From contig JALPQD010000142.1 of assembly GCA_023101885.1 (NCBI GenBank), positions 1,650,125 through 1,714,124 on the forward strand: 64,000 nucleotides of DNA, in the 5' to 3' direction. How positions within the stretch are numbered: the stretch's first letter is position 1; the number at the start of each line of letters is the position of its first letter. The translations under genes and the position numbers were made by a program. This document shows, one piece after another, positions 33,834 to 45,645 of this stretch. Source of the DNA: Typhlomys cinereus. Its lineage: Eukaryota > Chordata > Mammalia > Rodentia > Platacanthomyidae. The notes under the pieces are model-generated. The model was not told the DNA's origin. It saw nothing but the letters and a program-made list of their open reading frames with translations, and did not search any database.

Positions 33834-35099
33834 AACTTCTTGTTTAGCAGTACCGCAATAAGAATTTCACTTTTGACGTTCTTTTAAGAATTATTTCTTA
33901 TTCTTTGTTTTGACAAGCTTAGTGTCTTGACTTGAAGAGGATATGTTTAGCTAAGGAAGGAACTTGGACTTTGGTGGCTGGGAACCAAAGGCAAAGTATT
34001 GGCAAGAGATCATAAGCAGAAACCTGTGTGTACCACAGTGTGCCACAGTGCACCTTCCAGAGAAGGTGTCAAAAGTGGTGACTATGTGAGCATTCACAGC
34101 GTGTTCAGCAAGTACCATGCCAGATGTGCTGAACATGGAACACCTGTGCCAGATGTGCCAAGTAGCCCCTACTCCCAGGAGATCTCGGCTTATGAGAAAG
34201 ACAGATGTAAAGGAACTGTAGCATGAGAGCTTCCAGGGATGGGAACAAAAGAGTAGTAAGGGAGAGGAAACGAGATACAGGACATAGATAACAGTGTGGG
34301 ACATGGGGATCTACAGGTTTAGGAAATGTTAATCTAGCATGTGCTATTTCCTACACGCAGTTTAAAATGCTGGTGGCTTGAGGGGCAAATAAAACATAAG
34401 TGCATCTCTTCTTCCTGACAGCCCATTCTAGAAAGGAAGGCAGATAATCTTTTTCCTTCCTAGCACTTGCTTCTGTGTGTGTATGTGTATGTGTGTGCAT
34501 CAACTCCTGCTTGCATCAACTCGTGCTTGCATACACATGCGCTGATGAGGCAGGGAGAAGGAGTGCCCTTGGAATGGGGACCTGCATGAAGTCGCCCTGA
34601 AGTGGTGAAGTCAAGCCAGAGCATAGCCATGCTGTCATGAACATGGCGCGCATGTCCTGAAGCATTCCAAGGAAAGGCAGAGCATCATATGGTGAGGAAG
34701 AGGGCTAGTTCAGCAGTTATGAGTCAAGAGATAGACTAGTGATCTAGTATTTACCCGAAGGGCATCGTATCCTAACCAGCCTTGGCTGAGATCCATTTTG
34801 TACAACAGTCCCCTTATTCTCTTCTTCCCCTCTCTATCTGCTGTCTTTGGAGCTAGCTGCAGCCACCTGCAGAGAGCTCTTGTAGCCTTCCAGTTCCAGG
34901 CCTGAGGGTAGCTGTCTGGGGTATCTGACACTGGATGGAAGTCAGTCCTAAGCCCCCACAAACCCTGCTTGACCTGTCTCAGCCATGAGCCCCTAGTTCA
35001 GGAAGGGTAAACCCTGCCTGAAGTTTAACCCAGAGTTTCCCTATGAATCCTATCCATGATTAGGTGTTTACAGCAGCCAATCTTCAACAATTAAAGAGA
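33834..35099. other. Unique non-coding stretch
   Basis: No gene recognised. Opposite-strand frames at 33951-34304 overlap each other, as chance frames do. A 16-bp unit is tandemly duplicated at 34498-34529. Confidence 0.5.
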
Positions 35100-35470
35100 A
35101 AAACGTGTGGGCGGGGTAAAAAATAGAGATACCCACGCACTGAAATCTTTCAGAAAAACAGGAAACTAGTCTTTTTTAACCAGTGATGCCCAGAACTGGT
35201 TATTGCAAAGAGGTTGTTTTTCTAATGCATTGTGGTCAGCGCAGCTGTGCCAGAAGTGGATTTCTACTCATTATGATGGGCGTCTGTGGATTTCTTTAGC
35301 TGACAAACCTATAGACAGGCCAGCATAATTATCAGTGGTAACCTGGTCATTATGGCCGGATGGTGCTTAGAAAACAATTTGCTGAAGTCCTGAAAAGCCA
35401 GGGAGAATATAGAAAATAGGAGCAGTTGACAACCGTGCAGTTATTTCCCGGAGTTGTAAATGAGCCTGGT
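35100..35470. promoter_or_regulatory. Candidate conserved block
   Basis: A repeat-free segment of balanced composition with motifs such as CAGCTGTG, CATAATTATCAGTGG and GGTTATTGCAAAGAGG (C/EBP-like half). It lacks the TG/CA tails and poly-A runs that surround it elsewhere. Conservation is only suspected. Confidence 0.25.
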
Positions 35471-36189
35471 CTCTGAACTGTACAACAGTTAATTCAGTGT
35501 GGAGTTGAGTTCTGGCTTTCCTTCTTTTTAACCCAGCAGACAGCATTGGATGATTTTCTTTTTCCTTGATTTACTTCTTAACTCAAACTCAGACTGTAAT
35601 CATGTTTTAGATTTCTGGTTTTTGTTGGCATTTTATGGGCAGTGACCGTCAGATAGATGATTTGAAAAGTAAAACTGGGGCCACAGAGGTGTCATTTGGC
35701 CCGTCAAGTCAACCCCTCAATGTTGTAACATTTCTGGGCAACACGGGAAGAAGAGCCACAGGGGTAAGGAATGGTTTTGAGGGAATTGGCGATGAAAGTT
35801 TTGTCCTTTTGAAAACTACAGAACACTCCCGAGCCAGAGAGGAACAAGGCATCCCCCATTACCAGTCTTTCACAGAAGAGGTTAGTGTCAGATTGGGTGC
35901 TGAGGGTTTCCCTCTACTTCCTGCTGTGGGTTCAGTGACATTGGGGAGACCCTCTGGACTAGAATCCTCTCTTGTAAGCCATTTCTTCATGTCATCTGAC
36001 AGATAAGGGACAATGTATTTTGGAAATTGAGTAACAGAACCCAGATTATCCTGCCCGTTACAGTCTCTCTTTTGTCACCAAGTCAGGCATTCAGCTTGTA
36101 TGTGGAAGGTCTTAATGCTCGTCCCTTTGTATCAGACTTCACAATCGTCTCTTTAATAAATAGATTGCTCATGCTCTTCTGTGGTCAAG
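35471..36189. other. Unique stretch with a 123-codon frame
   Basis: The frame 35635-36006 (123 residues) has no recognised domain. The upstream TTTTTGTTGGCATTTTATGGGCAG resembles a weak acceptor, and AGGGGTAAGG near 35760 resembles a donor. This is not enough to call an exon. Confidence 0.35.
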
Positions 36190-36425
36190 CTTGCTTTTAG
36201 TGCTTAATCCAGGCAGTGCGCCTGGTCAATAGCGATATTGCCCCCTCTGCAGCGGACCTCCGAGGCAATTCAAAAAAGGCCACCACTACTGTTATTGACA
36301 TCTGTGGCCTGTCAGTCACGTCACACTTATTTACATCTAGAGGAGGATTGGCTCCTTGCCTCTGTCTTTTAGGTTCAGCACATGGGTACATACACCTCCT
36401 TGGAGGTGGGCTTGGCCTGCTGGTG
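36190..36425. promoter_or_regulatory. Candidate conserved block
   Basis: A repeat-free segment with GCCCCCTCTGCAGCGG (weak CTCF-like), GTCAGTCACGTCACAC (CRE/E-box-like) and ATTTACATC. It has unusually many CpGs for the neighbourhood. Function is inferred from motifs only. Confidence 0.25.
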
Positions 36426-37717
36426 TGAAGATCTCCTTTTTTAACCCTTTGCTGTGTCTCAGTTGAAAGGGAAGTCAGTAGACGGTATCTGCCATTTATC
36501 CCTTACCAGGATGTGGTCAAGGTAATGAGATAATGGTTGTCAAGCTGGCTCCAGTATAGATGACAGATATTTCTAAAAGTGCCAGCTCTTACTGGAAAAG
36601 GGGGGGCAGTGGGGGAAAGCTAACAGATAACAAAACCAGCAAACAAATATGTTTTATCAGGTCTCCAATTTCAAATGCATATTCAAATCTGGTATTTCAG
36701 CTGGAAAAACAGCCCCGGGAGGTTATGATAATGTTGAAATACTAGAAAACTGGATTTTAAAAATTGCTTTCACTTTGTCTATCTTTCCGTGTAGATTTTT
36801 AGATTTTCATATTTGCATTTTTAAAATACGATTTTAGAATTTTTCATAGCTGGTAGAGCCCAAGCATCCCCTTACCTTGATCCTCTTTTAATACTATTTT
36901 TAAGTCTGTACAAAGTATAGTATAAAAACCTCAGGGCGGACCTTCAGGATGACCACGCCTTTCTCTACATGGCAGGATGATCAGCGAGGAGTCAGGGCAT
37001 CATGACAGTTTCTCTCCAAGGAATTCATAAACATGAAAAGTGTATGTCCATCCTATGGCTGTCTGCCTCATGTGTGTGTGTGTGTGTGTGTGTGTTGTTC
37101 AGGAATTATTATTATTGTTACAGTAAAACAGAAGACACTGTTCTTCAAGCCTTTCCTTCCTAATGGGAAGAGGATGACACACAGTCCCAGTTCTCTGTGT
37201 ATAAGGTCAGGGCTGAAGAGTCCAATGTGTAACAATCTCTACTGTACACACAGAGATTGTTCTCTGATTTCTTACAGTCAGCATTTCTAATACACCCTGG
37301 AGCTAGTGTGGAAACTTGGTCTATCTAGCTTGGAGCCAACTTTCACCTTTGTTTGAAAAAATTCTGCTTGAGGGACTCTTCACTGCCCGAGGGTCTTGCC
37401 CTACAGATACTCACAGGGCAGGAGTCCTGCTCTGGCTGGAGAGGGTTTTACAAGCTTCCGTGGTAGGTTTTCTTGGGAGCAGCTCCTGCTCTTTATCATC
37501 ACAGAAGGAAGCAGTAGTAGCAAGCTGAGTCACCAGGGAGTGGCTGAGTGGACCTGGAATCTGTGTGTCCGGATGGACAGTGACTCTTTCCTTTCTCGGC
37601 AGCCTAAGAGGCTTGCTGAGGAGAGTTATTTATTGCTTTGATCCCCATTAGCTGTGGGGGGGCACTGGTTCTCATTACTGCTAGGTGAAGAGCACAGGTG
37701 CACGTGGACGTGCTGTG
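36426..37717. other. Unique non-coding stretch with a short (TG)n
   Basis: A TG run lies at 37072-37096. No gene or other repeat recognised. Confidence 0.5.
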
Positions 37718-37934
37718 TGGGGCTGGGGAGACGCACAGGCTAAAACATATGCTTTGCCTTGTAAGCAAGAGGACCTGAATTTGGATCCCTAGATCCCACA
37801 TAAAAATGCTGGGAAGAGCCTGAGAAACCCCAGAATGAAGCTATAAGGAGGCAGAACAATCCAGGATGGATTCTGATGTCGCCCTTGGGCCACCACAGGC
37901 ACACACACTTACGTGCCTTCTAATACACATGCCT
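37718..37934 (+). mobile_element. Unnamed-family SINE, 5' part
   Basis: The head GGGGCTGGGGAGACGCACAGG and the shared body (CCCACATAAAAATGCTGGG, GCAGAACAATCCAGGATGG, CCACCACAGGCACACACAC) run to AATACACATGCCT at 37922-37934. An L1 end is inserted there and the SINE continues at 38051. Confidence 0.85.
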
Positions 37935-38050
37935 GGAGGAAGGGGGAAAGGAAAGGGAAAGGGGGGACGTTGCAAGGGGATCCAGGGAGGAGTGGAGGGA
38001 GGGGACTGGGGTGCCTATTAAGTTTGTATGAGTGAAAAAAATAAAAAAAA
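37935..38050 (+). mobile_element. 5'-truncated LINE-1 insertion (116 bp)
   Basis: A G-rich polypurine stretch leads into TATTAAGTTTGTATGAGTG and an A-rich tail. The same order (G-rich tract, TATTGAGCTTGTATGATTAG, A-rich) occurs in reverse in the L1 end at 45357-45645. It is flanked by a perfect 13-bp duplication, AATACACATGCCT, at 37922-37934 and 38051-38063, the signature of target-primed reverse transcription. Confidence 0.85.
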
Positions 38051-38210
38051 AATACACATGCCTAAACACATATGTATGTCCACTCACATGCAACATACAC
38101 ACACAACACAGGTGCGTACACACACATACGTACACACACACATGTATACTCACTCACATGCAATATGTATACACACAACACACACACACACACATATATG
38201 CAAGAAAGTG
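38051..38210 (+). mobile_element. Unnamed-family SINE, 3' part with CA-rich tail
   Basis: Continues the SINE interrupted at 37934 (AATACACATGCCTAAACACATATG), then a long imperfect CA/TACA tail. The three overlapping His/Thr-rich frames here are repeat artefacts. Confidence 0.8.
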
Positions 38211-39362
38211 TGGCATTGGTGATCTGTGATAAGGTTTATCTTCTCTCACCGGAGGTTTCCTAGAACCCACCTGAGAAAATTTCAATTTGATGTGGGTGAC
38301 ACCAAGTCGATGCTGTGTCCTTTCTGCCAGCTTCCCTAAGTCTGTCTTTCCTCTTTTATGCTGTTAGTTAAATCCAAATGTCACACTTCTGTGGCTCCAA
38401 ATGACATTATTGATTATGTGTAGACTTTGCCTTGGTGATGGGTGGTCTTTGCAGTGAAGCCGTTACTTGGTGGCGGAGACACTATCTCGTGTATTGGGGA
38501 ATGTTTCCCAGAGTCTCTGGCCCCAACCCATTAGACTATGACAACTCAGAGCTTCCCTTGTCCAGTCTACACAGTCACTTCCAGCCATTGTTGCAAGAGG
38601 GGTGGGGGACAGATATGTCTGCAGCTGTAAACCTCTGTAGAGTACTAATATAAGGGTTGCATATCCAACTGGATTTTATCAACAGCACGGAGCTTGAGGA
38701 AAGAGCAAGAAAGCAAGGATGGAGAACGTTGAAGTACTCAACAGAGTATTCCTCGTCCATAGCTGAGCACATGGCAGTCAACCAGGGGACTGTCCCTGCT
38801 GACTTGTGGCGGGGATTCCCTGTCTTTTCCTGCCCTCCATTTCAGAATTCTCTCTTTAGCACTGACCTCACTTTCTGACTCACTTCATTTCTGTCTCCTT
38901 TTCTCTCCCATTTCTAAGCTACCTCTTTTGTTACGGTGACTGGGTTATCGCTGTGCATCTGACAAGGATGACATCTGACAAGGACGAAAACCATGGAGAA
39001 GCTTCCCGTCCGTGCCTGGCCCTGTCACTCTGCCCCCAGACAGTGTGTCTTGCTCTTCCCACTTCATCGCTTTCTTCTCAGAGTTCTTCCTGGACTTTTA
39101 TCATCCACGTGGGGAAAGGCAGTTATTGGTACTCTTGACTCACAAGTCTTCACTTGGGCTGTCTGGGAGAATGCTGTGGCATCTCAGGTTGGCAGGTTCC
39201 ATGGTACTCCTATTACATCGCCTTAGGCTAATTCTAAGTTGGGTTATGCAAGTTTTTGGAGGTTGGCCTGGGACACTAACTACTATTTGTGACACTGATC
39301 TGGAGGAAAACATATTCCACATTTCAAGTCAGAGGCTTACAAGCAAATGTTGGGACTGTCAT
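38211..39362. other. Unique non-coding stretch
   Basis: No gene recognised. The 167-codon frame at 39012-39515 runs through the CTGT repeat and has no domain. A 16-bp tandem duplication lies at 38956-38987. Confidence 0.5.
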
Positions 39363-39399
<37 letters not shown>

Positions 39400-39409
39400 T
39401 TGTCTGTCT
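39363..39409. repeat. (CTGT)n microsatellite
   Basis: CTGT units with two TTGT variants. It produces the CLSVCLSV-type artefact in the overlapping frame. Confidence 0.95.
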
Positions 39410-40449
39410 AATCGGGGAAGCTGGAAGAACAGGTACTGTGGTCCAACTGGCTGGTACCTGTTCCAAGTTAGGCTTTGCCTCACATCACAAGGAGACCCTC
39501 TGGGTAGCTAGCTGAGAGTAGTTGTAAAGTGGCTGCATCTTCCTTCTCAATCCTAGTCTCAGTGAATTGATGACTTGGAATGGCTCTGAAATGCATTTCT
39601 GATGTGGAAAAAAAAAGCACGTGGCAGTGTCTTTGGATTTCCTGTGGACATGTTTTGTATGAAATCTTTAGCAAATATTCAGAGTCTACCAAGGGAGGAA
39701 AAGAAAAATCAATCGGTGGGCTGAGATTTCAACTAAAGAATTGGACTCTCAACCTCTTCCAGAGAGGAAGAAGATGGCAAATGATCTATCTTGTACAAGT
39801 TTATGATTAAACTGAGGAAAGTTTGGATTCATTAGAAGACAAGCCTCCCAATATCTTAGTCTTTCTTTCTATACAAAATGACAAATATTTATGTCCAGTA
39901 TGTGAAGGGTGGGGAAAGACAGAGCAAAAAGATTCCTACTCCAAAACCCGAGAGGGCCTGTGAGTTTTGATTATCTTGTGCATTGTTTTTCTTTTTCCTC
40001 TGAAGTTGTCAGACTGTGTAAATGGACACATTAGATTGAGTGATAAATATACCATAGTTAAAAATGTGAGAATGGTGAGTCTATCAGTTACTGTTGGGAA
40101 GTTTCTAGAACATCTTACTGATGATTTAGAAGTTGGGTGTAAGTACAAACAGGGTGTATTGACTTATTCATCTATGTTACTTCAGATCAGGAAAGGAAGG
40201 ACAGTTAGTGCCCAAACTTCAGAGACCATCCAATTAGCGGAGTGTCGTCCTTCTCGGTCTACATGGTTTTCCATCCATCTTCTTTTGTGATGAGATCTAC
40301 ATAGAAACATTTGAAGTGTGATACCTGTCTTTCACTGGACAGAATGGTAGGAACCAGAACACTGGCTTATAACAGCACCTATTTGTTTGTTGAATGAAAG
40401 ACTGCAGAAATTAGAGGAAGAAAATAGAAATCATTATAAATATCTTTTG
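39410..40449. other. Unique non-coding stretch
   Basis: Opposite-strand frames at 39936-40290 overlap. No domain and no repeat assigned. Confidence 0.5.
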
Positions 40450-40530
40450 TTAGAGATCCCACTAGCGCTTCAACCCAGGACCTCTTGCATGTGAAGTAAA
40501 CACTTTACCAATGACTACTGCCTCAGCATG
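40450..40530 (-). mobile_element. ID-type SINE, antisense
   Basis: CGCTTCAACCCAGGACCTC, then AAACACTTTACCAATGACTAC and TGCCTCAGC, is a decayed antisense ID/tRNA head ('gaacccagggcctc...gctctaccactgagcc'). Confidence 0.55.
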
Positions 40531-43156
40531 AACATCTGTAAGAAAAGTTAAGACATTTCCCAATGTTGAAACAATGTTTAAGAGACTAACACTTAGCAAA
40601 AATTTTTTCTATTTTTTTATTGGTTGAAATTTGTGTTTTTTATTTAAGAATATGAGGAGTTATCTTTCCTACAGATAGGAAACATAGCATGCCCTCCAAA
40701 TTTAATCTAGTGGAACATAGGCATATTTTTCCTTCCAAACCCATCAATTTTAGCCTGATTTTAGAATAACAAACACTTTTCAATACTAAAATAAATTAAG
40801 ACCATGAACTGGGTAAAAAGACTACTCAAGCGGTATCAGAAAGATTGTGATTTTGTTCTCAAAATAAACCTGAAAACACTCCATTATTATGGCGGATCTG
40901 GGGACCCATACTGTCCTTTGCTGTGATGGGGTCAGTCATACAACCTCATAATGAGCAACCAGCAATGCTTTAAAAATTTCTTTGTATATGTGTGTGTTGT
41001 GTGCATGTTGCTGCTGGTCGTACTTGCCACACCAGAATCATTAGGCTTCAACTGCCCAATGCTTGAATCCACAGACTCAGTAAATGCTGCTTATTTTCCT
41101 TTTCGTCTGCTGGTGTTTCAAACTCTGCGACTCTCTACCTATTCCATTTTCTTAATGTTCTTCAGTAGCAAACTCAAAATGTAAGCTTCTCCATGGAAAT
41201 CCGAGCTGCCCAAATAGAATCTAGGCTGCTGAAATGATCAATTACATCTTACCATGAAATTAGATAATGGCTGGAGTATATGGGTGTGCCTACATGCAAC
41301 AGAGCCTACATCCTGGCTTCTCAAACTGATGACAGGAAGGATACATCCTATTTACAGACTTTGTTTGCTTCAGGCTTAGGTTGTCGCTTCTCGCTGCTCT
41401 CATTTACCTTTCATTATCTTCATATTTTTTCTCACATCTCTTAAGACAGCCAAAGTACTTGGAAAAATAATAAATTAACTTTTAAAAGAAAATGTTTCTG
41501 TTATTCTTCTATTCTCCAGAAACAAACTTCAGAAGTCATTTTCTAAGTTCTAAAGAAAACCTTTGTTACTGTGAATTTTCAGCCCATGAACAGGGCGAGG
41601 TTTTCAGTCATAACCATGGGAAACGAGCCATCACGTGATAATAATGCTAGTACTTTTCAGTTGGGGTAGTTCTTTGTTGACTGTCTTCAACAGGAGAGTT
41701 TCTTTGTTGTATGGTAGCTTTCGGGATCTGCAGTGGGACCTGACCTCAGCCTACAGGGCGAGTGAGTCTTGGGGGCTTGCTTCTTCAGACACACTCCTGG
41801 TATTTTCCCTAGTAACTGTAATTATCATGTCTAGGAGTTTCCTCCTCTGGAGATGGTGGAAGAAAACGTCCAAATGTTCCTTTAGCAGGGCAATCGGGTC
41901 ATCCTCTTTGTCTTAAACATAGAAGTTGTGATTCATTTAAGTTCTGTTTTAGAGGTAGGGGGGTTAAGTGAATGATCTTTAAAGTTTTGTTCCATTTGGA
42001 AATTATCTGATGAAAATTCACCTTCTCCTGGCAATCGTTTCTGTGTATGGTTTCCCCGTGGTTCTGTGTGATTTCTTCCTGATTCCTTTTATGGCAGATT
42101 TGATTAAAGACTCTGTGAGTCCATAAATCAATATTAGTGGTTAGCTAATTGTTGAGAATTTGAAGTTTTACTGTAACACAATCAAGTCATAATTATCTCT
42201 CCACTGTGGCCAAAATTCAGTCTTGTAAAATCTTGTTAGAACCTTGCTGTTTTTTGCTCTCTCTACTCCCCCTGGGTCATTTTATTAAAGACCTCTCAAC
42301 TCGGAAAATTGAAAAAAATGCTCGAATCTCTTCTCTCTTGAAGGCAAACAAACAGTAAACCCAGTACCCCAATACCTTTGAAGGAATTCCCAGATAAACT
42401 CCCTTGCTTGCCTCCACTGTCCCATAAATCTGACCACCTTTCTTGGTAAGGTCTCTGTAGGTTTCTGATTCTGAAATGCGATGAAATCTTTCAGATCTTA
42501 GACTCATTTGCAGTATTATGGGTTTGTGTTTGATGCTATTGAGGGGTTGATTGCCCCTCCACTTGGTTCAGTGGCCCTGTGTCCTCTGGGTCCTGCCACA
42601 CCCACTGCTCTCTGCTCCCTTGCACACTTCTCCCTAAATTCCTGCCTTTGGGCCGCTTCCTGTCTGAGCTTTGGGAGTGTCTTTGAGGACCCCTTTGTTC
42701 TGAGGTTACTCCAGATCCCATGGTTTCTCCGATGGCTTCGCAGGACACATCTTGGGGATGCATCCCTGGAAGCTCAGCTGTCTCTGCACATTTCCACTGG
42801 GATGTTCCCTAAGGCACGTCCATCTTTGTTTCCAAACAACACATATCTCCCTTTCATATTTTCTTTTCTCTATGTCTGTTTGACCAAGGAGTGTGAAGCA
42901 TCCAAGATGCATGCAGCTCTGCTCTCAGACCTTCCCCGACTATCCCCTCCCTTCAGCTATCCTGTAATTTGATGCATTGACCTCATATTTCTCCAAGCAG
43001 GTATTTTCCCCTGTGGTCAAAACTTGCACCTGTGTATCTCTTAATGTAGCAGTACTGGTGTGTGATAAGCCAATGGATGGCAGAAAGAGAGATTGAAATA
43101 GGGAATGAAAATTTTACTATGTCAGTAAGCTTGTTAAATAGCTAGAAATGGAAAAG

Positions 43157-43158
<2 letters not shown>
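40531..43158. other. Long unique non-coding stretch
   Basis: About 2.6 kb without an assignable mobile element. The largest frame (42508-42972, 154 codons) overlaps a 75-codon and a 68-codon frame on the other strand and shows no domain. No convincing splice pair surrounds it. Confidence 0.5.

Positions 43159-43212
<54 letters not shown>
43159..43212. repeat. (TC)27 microsatellite
   Basis: Fifty-four bases of uninterrupted TC. Confidence 0.95.
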
Positions 43213-43218
<6 letters not shown>

Positions 43219-43231
43219 CATGAATATAACC

Positions 43232-43462
43232 AACAGGCTAAGGTTAAAGTCTTTGCATCACAAGTAAGGACCTGAGTTCAGATTCCCAGATCCCATGTTA
43301 GAAAAAAAATTCAGAGCAATAATGGTGGTGGCCTGTAATTCTAGCACTAGAAAGTGGGGTCTGGGAAATCCCAGAACAGGATGATTCTACATGTCACTCT
43401 TAGACCTCCATAGACATACACACTCAAGTGCTATCTAATATACACGCGCACACACACACACA

Positions 43463-43496
<34 letters not shown>

Positions 43497-43505
43497 AGTA
43501 AAAAA
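43232..43505 (+). mobile_element. Unnamed-family SINE with long CA tail
   Basis: AGGCTAAGGTTAAAGTC (decayed A box), GAGTTCAGATTCCCAGATCC (B box), then GGTGGCCTGTAATTCTAGCAC and GGGTCTGGGAAATCCCAGA, body segments shared with the copies at 58557 and 60221. It ends in a (CA)n tail at about 43445-43497. Confidence 0.75.
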
Positions 43506-43888
43506 AGTAAAACCATAAATCATGGTTGATTAGCTGAAGCTGCAGCCCCCAGGGTAAACTTTGCTTTCACTAGTTTGAATGGAGACCAATTTATGGGATA
43601 GAGATAGCAAGCACAGTCTGTTAAGCCATTTTCCCAATTATTCCTAAAAGATGGAGTAAAGAATACAGAATTTAGCCACCTGCCTAGCAGAATATGTGAA
43701 TAGTTCCTAGCTGCACTTCATATTTATTCTATATTATCACATGGGTCAGGATTTAGGGGAGGTTTGGCTGCTTCCATTTGTATGTGCAGAAAGGAGCAAA
43801 AAGTCATGGTTTCAGCCATAGGGAACCCCACCATCCTCCACATGGAGAGCTCTCTGGTTGCTGTTACTCATTTAAGTTAAGAGAGATT
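43506..43888. other. Unique non-coding stretch
   Basis: No feature that I can support. Confidence 0.5.
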
Positions 43889-43889
43889 T

Positions 43890-43946
43890 CGTGGTGGTGG
43901 TGGTGGTGGTGGTGGTGGTGATGGTGTGTGTGTGTGTGTGTGTGTA
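43890..43946. repeat. (GGT)n followed by (GT)n
   Basis: About ten GGT units, then GAT, then a GT run. On the minus strand the GGT units read as poly-histidine; the 60-codon frame there is an artefact. Confidence 0.95.
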
Positions 43947-45261
43947 CAATTCCAACAGAGTTCACTGTAGCAATGTTAGGAAAAAATCGTTTTGGGGTCC
44001 TTACGTTGTCAGGATTAGTTTCTAAGTACATAGAAGAAGCATCCAATTACCATGAATTAATCCACACCAGTTTGAGCCTTGGTAAGTCTTAAGCTACAAA
44101 AACTCCTTTGCAGTTGAGATCCAGTCCTTGGAGTTGTGAGGCTGAGCTGTGGGAGTTAGAAGTTATGTAACCGTGTTTCCCTTCTGGCATTCATAAAAAT
44201 AAGAAACCTTCTTCCTCAGGCTGTCTCACATCGAGCAGAAAATTTAAATACCCAAATCAAAAATTCCATCCAGCTTTTTGAATCTTAGCAGACATCATAT
44301 CGGGTCGTGGTTCTGGTATGTTTTGGGAGTCTGATACTCTGTAGTCTTTGATGAGACCAACAAACAAAACATCCTGTTTTTGTAATACTCAGCACAAATC
44401 CCAGGGGAATTATTACAGAAATAGCTAACGTTCTTCCTATATCAGTTAGCAGTTATAAAATTTCCATTATTTTAATGTTTTTCTTCAATGTCATCTTCAG
44501 AAGTGTGACTAAAACAAAATCGATCCACAAGAGTGCTTGGGCTCTGGAGTCCTGCTAAGTGCTAATTGCCCTGGGTTATTGGGAGAGTTAAAGATTCACT
44601 GCAGGTATATCTGTGACCATTGGACATGGTAAATATTTGGAGGACTCCAAATTGTTTTGTTTTCTCCCTTCCATCTTGTTGCTTGAGATGTTTATTTCTG
44701 TCAAAAAAATAAGTGAAGACTGAAGAGAAAAGATATTTTGAAAGGGTTGTACTACGCCTGTAGGACTGAGGAAGAGCCAGCAGGGTGATTCAGAAGCTGA
44801 AAATAGCTCTCCATTTTATGCAATCAAGTAAAACTCTGTACCTTGGCACTCCCCACACTGGATTAGCAAGGAGCTGGAAGGTATTCCACCCCCAGCATGC
44901 CACTGGGGGTGACACGGGCAACTATGACAAACGGCAGGTGTCATGGGGCATGTGCTGCTGGAAGTGTAATGCTGATGTATAGACTGGCGTAGAGCACGCT
45001 GACCTCAGTTCACATTCGTTTCCTCCCAAAGGAAAGCCAGCAAGTCCTCTGTTCTGATGGGAGCATGTACAGTGTGGCTTCTGAAGGTTTGGTTCAGTGG
45101 CCCTGTGTCCTCTGGGATGGGATGCTTGCTTTGCCCCAAGGGTGACTTGCTTCATCCATCACACATCAGGTCCATGAAGAAGGGGAGATTTTTTTTTTTT
45201 GTTATTTCTGCCTGTCTCTGTCTCTCTCCTCTCCCTGTCCTTATTATATTCCTCTGTTCCT
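43947..45261. other. Unique non-coding stretch
   Basis: No gene or repeat recognised, apart from a short T-run at 45189-45200 and CT-rich flank that may already belong to the B4 tail. Confidence 0.45.
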
Positions 45262-45356
45262 CTGTATGCATACATGTACGCAAGTATGACATGTAGGTAC
45301 GTATACATTTGGAGGCCAGAGATGTTTTCCCCAATTACTCTCCCTTTCACTTTTTA
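45262..45356 (-). mobile_element. B4-type SINE, distal part (outermost of a nest)
   Basis: GCATACATGTACGC, then TTGGAGGCCAGAGATG and CCAATTACTCTCCCTTTC, is antisense B4 ('ggaggccagaggtcg...ctattgctctccacctta'). The match breaks at ACTTTTTAA (45349-45357) and resumes at ACTTTTTGA (46337-46345), so about 980 bases were inserted. Confidence 0.75.
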
Positions 45357-45645
45357 AAAAATTAATTTATTTTTATTACTTTTTTGGCCTAATCATACAA
45401 GCTCAATAAGAATCCCCCTTCTTCTCCCTCCCCTCTGCTTTCCCCGGTTGTCCCCCATTGCACGTTTCCCCCTTCCCATCTTCCCCCTCTCTCTCACCCC
45501 TTTTCCTTTCCTCCTTCTCTTTTGGTGCTTCCTTCTTTCTCCCTCCCATCCTCAAGGGCATCTGTTTATGTGGGTGCTGAATTTCCCTCTGAGTCCTCCA
45601 CACTAGTGAGGGTTCAGGACCCAGTGGCATAGCTTGGGGCCCTGT
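45357..45645 (-). mobile_element. LINE-1 3' end, antisense (middle of a nest)
   Basis: It starts with the antisense A-tail (AAATTAATTTATTTTTATTAC), then CTAATCATACAAGCTCAATAAG, a C/T-rich tract and CTGAGTCCTCCACACTAGTGAGGG. The reverse complement shares order and wording with the L1 end at 37935-38050. It is split by the repeat at 45646-46072 and resumes after it. Confidence 0.75.

Noticed and set aside
39012..39515. 167-codon plus-strand frame
   Set aside because: It includes the (CTGT)n repeat and shows no domain. Two other frames overlap it on the same strand.
42508..42972. 154-codon plus-strand frame
   Set aside because: No domain, opposite-strand frames overlap it, and no splice or promoter context was found.
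43864..44046. Poly-histidine minus-strand frame
   Set aside because: It is the reverse translation of the (GGT)n repeat.
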